A stretch of DNA of 64,000 bases from positions 591,043 to 655,042 of the forward strand of contig CP034977.1 of assembly GCA_004026145.2 (NCBI GenBank), given 5' to 3'. Position numbers and translations under genes: made by a program. The notes under the pieces are model-generated. The model was not told the DNA's origin and searched no databases. It saw nothing but the letters and a program-made list of their open reading frames with translations. Shown in pieces: positions 59,274-64,000 of this stretch; within the stretch, counting starts at the first letter, position 1, and every line of letters starts with the position of its first letter. The DNA is from Takifugu bimaculatus (taxonomy: Eukaryota > Chordata > Actinopteri > Tetraodontiformes > Tetraodontidae).

Positions 59274-62200
59274 CTGTTCGAACACTGAAGAAGCTGCATT
59301 TCTGCTGGCCTCGACTGTCTCCTTCACGTCTCAGCTCTTGATTTTGCTGTTGCCTCTCCACCCAGCTGTGACAGATATCTCTCTGGTTTGGAGCGATTGC
59401 ACGACATAGAAGAATGTTTTTAATACAAATATTTCACCCCATTTGCTTGGATTTAATTGTACCGGCAGTCTGAGAGACAGGTTTGCATCTGCAGCTAATA
59501 TCGCGCTGTCACACTTGATTTCACGTGAAGGCGTGCTGCTGCTAGTTTCACGCACATGAGAAGATGTGCACTTTTTTAATCATGAACAACAACGACTGTT
59601 TTTTAAGCTAATTATGCTTCTAATTACCTGGGATTTATAACCAGGCTGGTAATGGAGCTTCCAAACCCACTTAATAGCACGCTATTGCATCACCCATCGC
59701 TATAATCCTCTTTCAGGGGTCGTGAGAAGTCTTACGTCTTTGTCCTTTGTGCTCCTCCAGACCTGCGGGAGATAGTGTTTGTCCTCCAGAGTCAGAGCAA
59801 CTCCCACCATGCGAAGCAGGCCGAGCGGAAGAGGGCGGATCTGCTGGCGCAGGCGCGCGCCGTCACAGAGGTACGGTTCCAGAAGGTGCCAATCAAAACA
59901 CTGATTTCTGAAATGAAAACTCGAGAACGGACGGAAACGCATTCGGGATTTTGTAGACAAAGATGGGAAGTAGGACTTGCTGGATTCTCATGGTTTTAAA
60001 TATTCAGCGATTTTGTAGTATGAGGAATTATTCATGGCTTCCTCCAAATGAAGCTTTTTCAAAACAGACCAAGTCCGTAATCTGAAAGTGCGTCCTAAAG
60101 CCAATCACACGCTGGCTTTTCCCTGCGTGCATTTATTGAATAAAGACATTCCTGCAGCTTTAATGTTTCAATAACAAATCTTTTTTCTTTCCCGTATCTG
60201 GCCTCAGTTTCTGTGTTGAGATCGTCCAAAGGCAGATATTCATATTAATGAACACTGTAACTTCTGGTTAGAATTCAGTTATACCACAAAAAGAGCTCCA
60301 GAAAAGGAAAGAGAGAGGAACCGATGTTTTCTTCTGGGACTCTAGCTCGTTTTTTTGACGTAATTTGTAAAGTTCCACAAAGCACTTCACCCCGATGTCA
60401 GGACGCGGAGCACATTTCCAAGTTTACATGCATTTCCCTGTTTTTTTCAATGTCTCCAGAGTCAATTTCTTTTTTTTTGCATTTAGTTTTTCATAATTTC
60501 AGCGGTTTGCTCTTGCTCAATTGCTTCTGACGTGTCTAACACATAGATCTTGCCTCCAACTCCGCATCTCATTTGACGTAATTTAATTTTAAACCTTCTA
60601 CGTTTCTTTACTGCCAATGAAAGTTTAAAATTGAGGCTTCTATCGGTGAAAGTACCTCATGAGTAACAATCACATCAGTATTCCTGTATCCGAGCCTTGA
60701 CTGACCTCAGTAAATGATTCTATTTTAATGTTCTCGAACATTTTTGACACGCACAGACACACTGTGTTAATGTTCCTGCTGTCTGGCAACATCTCCTCCG
60801 GGAAGAGTTAAATTAATTAGAGTAAAAATGAACTCCAAAGCCTCCATCGGGTTTTATTTACGTTCTCGTCTCAAACACCTCTGGAGCGGACTTTCTCTCC
60901 GGTTAGATGTTTCGCTCTCACTTAATTGACCAATCAAACGCTCAACCTTTCACTGCAGCTCCTCGCTGAATCGGCTTTGACAGGTGGCTGCTCTGAACTC
61001 CAGTCGCCCCTTCCAGCTTCTCCCCTGGTGAACTGGTGGCTTCCTGTCCTTCCGTGAAAACCAGGTCAGGCCCCCCTCCTCCGTCTCCTCTAGAGTCCCC
61101 GAGCAATCAGCGTCCTGTTGAGGTCAAACAGGTCGAAGAATCGCTCTCATCGCGTGATTAGCCACCCCCTCCTCCTGCTGCCGGTTCCCTTCTACAAAAT
61201 CTTCTTCTGCTCCATCACATGAATGTCAGTAGAGCTCTGATTTACCTTTGGAGAAGCCAGTCGCCAGCGTGTGAAAGTCCAGTCGGCTTGCGATTAAGTG
61301 AACCAGTGCACGTTGATCGAGATGTTACGAGCTTAAATGTGAGTTCCGCTGTACGACAGAACGGCTCCAGAGGGTGTTGTTCCCCCTGACTTCCAGCGTG
61401 ATGACTGTGTAGCACTAAACCGCAGGGTTTTTATGCTCTGCTGCCTTGTTTTACTCTCACAGAATCCCAACACAAAATTCTTTGTCTGGATCCTCCAAAC
61501 AAAGCCCAACCTGAGAAAAGGGTCATATAAATATTCATCTTCAGCAAACTTTTGACACAACCGAAGCCCCTTTCACACTCCCGGATTGTCCCACAACCCT
61601 GCAAGCGACCTGGGGAATATGCGGCTCGCCTCACATCACCTACAAATACGAAAAACATCCCATGTCGGTCCTCCAAAACACCTGATGCCGTTAATATACC
61701 TGCCTGTCGCGTCCTGACTTTGTCAGTGGGCAGTCTGTCAACAGGCTGCCATTGTGGAAGCTCCAGGGATGCCAGAGTGTAGAGCTGCCGCCCGTCCATT
61801 AAAATAAGGAATGAGAAATGATACTAAACTTGTTCTGTATTTTTGAAAGTCCATGTTGGTATTCTAATGGAAAAGGGAAGTTCTTGACTGCTGTTGCTGA
61901 TTCTGCCTGTCTGGAATCAGCAACAGGCAGAATGATTTCCCATTGACCAGTGAGACACGGTTGTGTTGCTGTGTCACTGTTGCTATGAGAATGCGGATCT
62001 CTTGCCTAATAGAATGCACTGTCAGTGTTGCTAAGATATGCCCCCGACGCTGCTCACTCACGAGTTACGTGCCCAGCGTCACTGCATTAGCGGTCGGACG
62101 GTGTTCAGGCTGCGCCGAGCTTGTAAACTTTACAAAAAGTACAAAAGTGTAAAGTACATAACGTCCATTCTGTCCATTGCTCACCTCACAATGTTCTAGC

Positions 62201-63300
62201 CCACTGAAACGTGTGATCATGACATCCGTGCGATGACGTACGACGGCGGGTCGATCCGCGTTCCAAAATCAACCTGCTATTTCAGTGTGGCACAAGTAGA
62301 AAAAGCTGAGTAACCGTTTGAATGTCACCGTCTGGTGATGAGTAATGACACGATGCAAGACTCCTCGTCTTCCTCCCACTGTAGAAAAGCAAAGTCAATG
62401 GGAGGAGACGAGTGCTGCCTCTGTGCTCCAATGGTTCAGACTCGCCATTGTCGCTGCCAGCTAATGCTGGACTAATGGAGCGCTGTCATGACAACCGTAT
62501 TTATTCACACAGAGTCGATGCTCAGGAGCAACGCAACAAACGAATTTGCTTTAATGCGAGACATCAGTCACCCGCTGTGCAAACGGGGGCAAATTCATAA
62601 AAGGCGGCAGGTCTTTTACAGATGCCTTAAAAGTGCAGCATAACACAGAAGTGCAACAATAGATTTGATCACAAATTACCTTTTTCATCCACTGTAACAC
62701 TGCTCTCACTGCCCTTAGTGTTGTGGTGTGACGGTGCTGTCTGAAATCATCTCTGAGTTTGTGGGTGTTTCTTTCAGAACCCCCCACTGGTCTTGTTCCT
62801 TCACACCTTATCAGACAACGAGGGAGACTGGAGTATCCTCCCCCTGCTGCCTTAGTAAGTAGCCCTTGACTCTGAGGACCGGATGCGTGTGATTGGCTGA
62901 GGTTTTGCATGCTAAAGCAACAGCAACACTGACAGTACACCGCTACCGGTTTAGTAAGGTTTAGTAAGGTTTGATATCATCCAGGCCAGTTTGGTTGTTT
63001 CATAGGAGATTCAACATGTTTTTGTGCTTTTGCCTTTGGGGAAAAGCCTGCGTCGCCTTGATCTGACCGGGTCCGGTGGCTCGGTTAGAGTCTCTGATAG
63101 AATCGTTTTTGGAAAGTTTGGTGTATAGCGGAGTTCTGATTTGACCTCTGTCTCTGTCTTTCTCTCTTCCTGCCTCTCTCGCTCTCAGCTTATCACACTC
63201 CTTTGGAAAGAACTCATCCTGGATTGTATTTCTCGAGGAGCAAACAAACGTGAGGGTGAAGAAGCTCGTTCAAGTCCTCGCAAAGTACGATAAGAATGAA
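43089..63300 (+). CDS. b3glct: Beta-1,3-glucosyltransferase B3GLCT, first six coding exons (partial)
   Basis: B3GLCT is an ER-resident enzyme that adds glucose in beta-1,3 linkage to O-fucose on thrombospondin type 1 repeats; human loss causes Peters-plus syndrome. Coding exons: 43089-43152, 47916-47959, 53932-53971, 59761-59870, 62778-62854, 63189-63300, with GT-AG introns and exactly 149 codons. Exon 1 encodes a signal or anchor segment (KVAGCWILLSL). Exon 4 begins DLREIVFVLQSQSNSHHAKQ, matching the IVFVIQSQSN block of the human protein, and exons 5-6 carry WSILPLLPY and KNSSWIVFLEEQT, matching WTILPLLPH and RNSSWIFFCEEET. The catalytic DDD-containing domain lies in exons beyond the window. 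Exons 1-3 are recognised by splice signals and phase, so are less certain than 4-6. Confidence 0.92.
43153..47915 (+). other. b3glct intron 1
   Basis: About 4.8 kb. The 5' 400 bases continue the CpG-rich block. There is a G homopolymer at about 46770-46786 and a short TG-rich stretch near 44320-44340. No nested gene or RNA gene recognised. Confidence 0.55.
47960..53931 (+). other. b3glct intron 2
   Basis: About 6.0 kb. Holds the tRNA-derived SINE at 50591-50868 and homopolymer tracts near 50154-50166 and 52789-52799. No nested gene recognised. Confidence 0.55.
50591..50868 (+). mobile_element. tRNA-derived SINE
   Basis: The head has RNA polymerase III promoter boxes: a box A match GGTAGCTCAGTCTGCTGAG at about 50596-50614 and a box B match GGTTCGCGCCC at 50630-50640, spaced as in a tRNA. 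The body follows, with GAGCACTACCAAGGTACC. The 3' part AGCTGGGATAGGCTCCAGCA, then TGACCTCCAACGGGATTAAGCG, is a tail shared by many fish SINEs and their partner LINEs. It ends in an A-rich stretch. It is not a functional tRNA because the 3' half of the cloverleaf is missing. Confidence 0.85.
57030..57330. other. GC- and CpG-rich block inside b3glct intron 3, unidentified
   Basis: Composition changes sharply from AT-rich flanks to CpG-rich DNA (CCTCCGTCCGCGTTCCC, GGCGCGTCCATCTCCGCC, GACGCGGCCGCGGGGCC). Reading frames are open on both strands across most of it, which GC-rich DNA often gives by chance. I recognise no domain. It could be an alternative promoter or CpG island, an old retrocopy fragment, or a regulatory element. 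Confidence 0.4.
59212..59271. repeat. (GT)n microsatellite
   Basis: A pure run of about 29 GT repeats shortly before b3glct exon 4. Confidence 0.97.
59871..63188 (+). other. b3glct introns 4 and 5
   Basis: Intron 4 (59871-62777) and intron 5 (62855-63188, short). Nothing coding or repetitive recognised apart from pyrimidine-rich tracts before the exon 6 acceptor. Confidence 0.5.
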
Positions 63301-64000
63301 GTGAGTCTCCCTCCCTCCCTGTTTGCCTCCCCCTCCCTCTCTTTTGCTCTGTCTCACCCGATCATTGCCTGGGATGGACAATAAAGCACAGTTTTGGCTC
63401 CAGCCACACTCGGCTCTGCCAGCTCCCGCTGTAATCTATCTGTCATGTCATCCTAGTCGCTGCCGCGGTTTTTATATAAGATCTTTCTCCCTCGTAAAAT
63501 TACTCTTCTTGCATATGGGTCATGGACAGGTTGAATATAAATATTTGATTAGCAACGCAGCCGGAATATCATATGTAGGCATGTGTGGAAAAGCTTTCCA
63601 GTTATTGTTTCTATTCCAGGGACTATGATATATTTTAATCTAATAATTCTTATAATAGGCTACTAATGGGGAATAAATTGCACTTCAGTGGCGAGCCACT
63701 TCCTTGTCTCACTGGTGTTTCTCAGCATCTCATCTACAAGTATTTCCAGGGTTTTTTAGATATATTTGAAATTGGGAACAGTGAAAGATAAGGGCTAAAA
63801 CTTATAACGTCAATCTATTTCTGCTGCTCTCAAAGTAGCAAAGCAAAAGCCCAGCTCCCACTCAGGGCCAGTTGTGGTGGTAGTTATTATACTCCTAATT
63901 AAACATAACGCCATTTAGAATGCGAAGGTTTGTTTTCTTCCAGTAAATTCCTGAGAAACTGTTAAGCTGATTGATGTAAATATTCCGACCTTCAGACATG
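63301..64000 (+). other. b3glct intron 6, incomplete
   Basis: Begins with a consensus donor (GAA|GTGAGT) and runs off the window. No further b3glct exon is visible. Confidence 0.6.

Larger units (their letters stand above)
53972..59760 (+). other. b3glct intron 3
   Basis: About 5.8 kb. Includes the GC-rich block at 57030-57330, a short GT/GAGAGCGAGAGCGAG simple-sequence patch near 56730-56770, and the (GT)n run at 59212-59271. No nested gene that I can support. Confidence 0.5.

Noticed and set aside
1..64000. CRISPR arrays, prophage or bacterial operons
   Set aside because: The split genes, GT-AG introns and gene content are vertebrate; no spacer-repeat arrays occur.

Overview
The window looks like nuclear DNA of a ray-finned (teleost) fish. 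The evidence is fish-type odorant receptor genes, split genes with short GT-AG introns, long (GT)n/(CA)n runs, a Tc1/mariner relic, a LINE 3' end, a tRNA-derived SINE, and vertebrate genes whose closest remembered relatives are fish or mammal orthologues. The species cannot be named from the sequence.

Layout. (1) 0-16 kb: an odorant receptor cluster, all on the + strand. It holds the 3' end of one gene (1-330), two intact single-coding-exon genes of the same subfamily (1717-2655 and 5332-6273), two genes of a second subfamily that each carry one apparent +1 frameshift at the same alignment column just before the TM7 NPxxY motif (11355-12321 and 13324-14284), and a 3' relic of that second subfamily (about 15385-15671). 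Old transposons and simple repeats lie between them. (2) 16.3-27.0 kb, - strand: a 16-exon FAT4-like giant cadherin. I could trace it from signal peptide to stop: 18 cadherin repeats, EGF and laminin-G modules, one TM helix and a FAT4-type cytoplasmic tail. It needs five single-base (+1) corrections to read through. With those five bases discounted, the exon lengths sum to a whole number of codons (2,978 aa). (3) 28.7-29.6 kb, - strand: an intact four-coding-exon hmgb1 gene (196 aa) with a CpG-rich promoter near 30 kb. (4) 33.9-41.3 kb, + strand: a 27-exon EF-hand/WD40-repeat gene, called wdr95 from family resemblance and position; 867 aa are traced with no frameshift. (5) 43.1 kb to beyond the right edge, + strand: the first six coding exons of b3glct, the ER beta-1,3-glucosyltransferase that extends O-fucose on thrombospondin type 1 repeats. 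Large introns hold a SINE, a (GT)n run and an unexplained GC-rich block.

hmgb1 - WDR gene - b3glct matches the gene order I recall for human 13q12.3, where the WDR gene survives only as a pseudogene. The odorant receptor and cadherin genes next to it are not part of that human block.

The most unusual signal is that seven single-base frame changes, all +1 in the direction of reading, occur in otherwise well-preserved receptor and cadherin genes, while about 3.6 kb of traced coding sequence in the right half has none. Residual insertion errors in the assembly are the simplest explanation, but the two receptor frameshifts at one column deserve a direct check. I found no convincing wholly new system.
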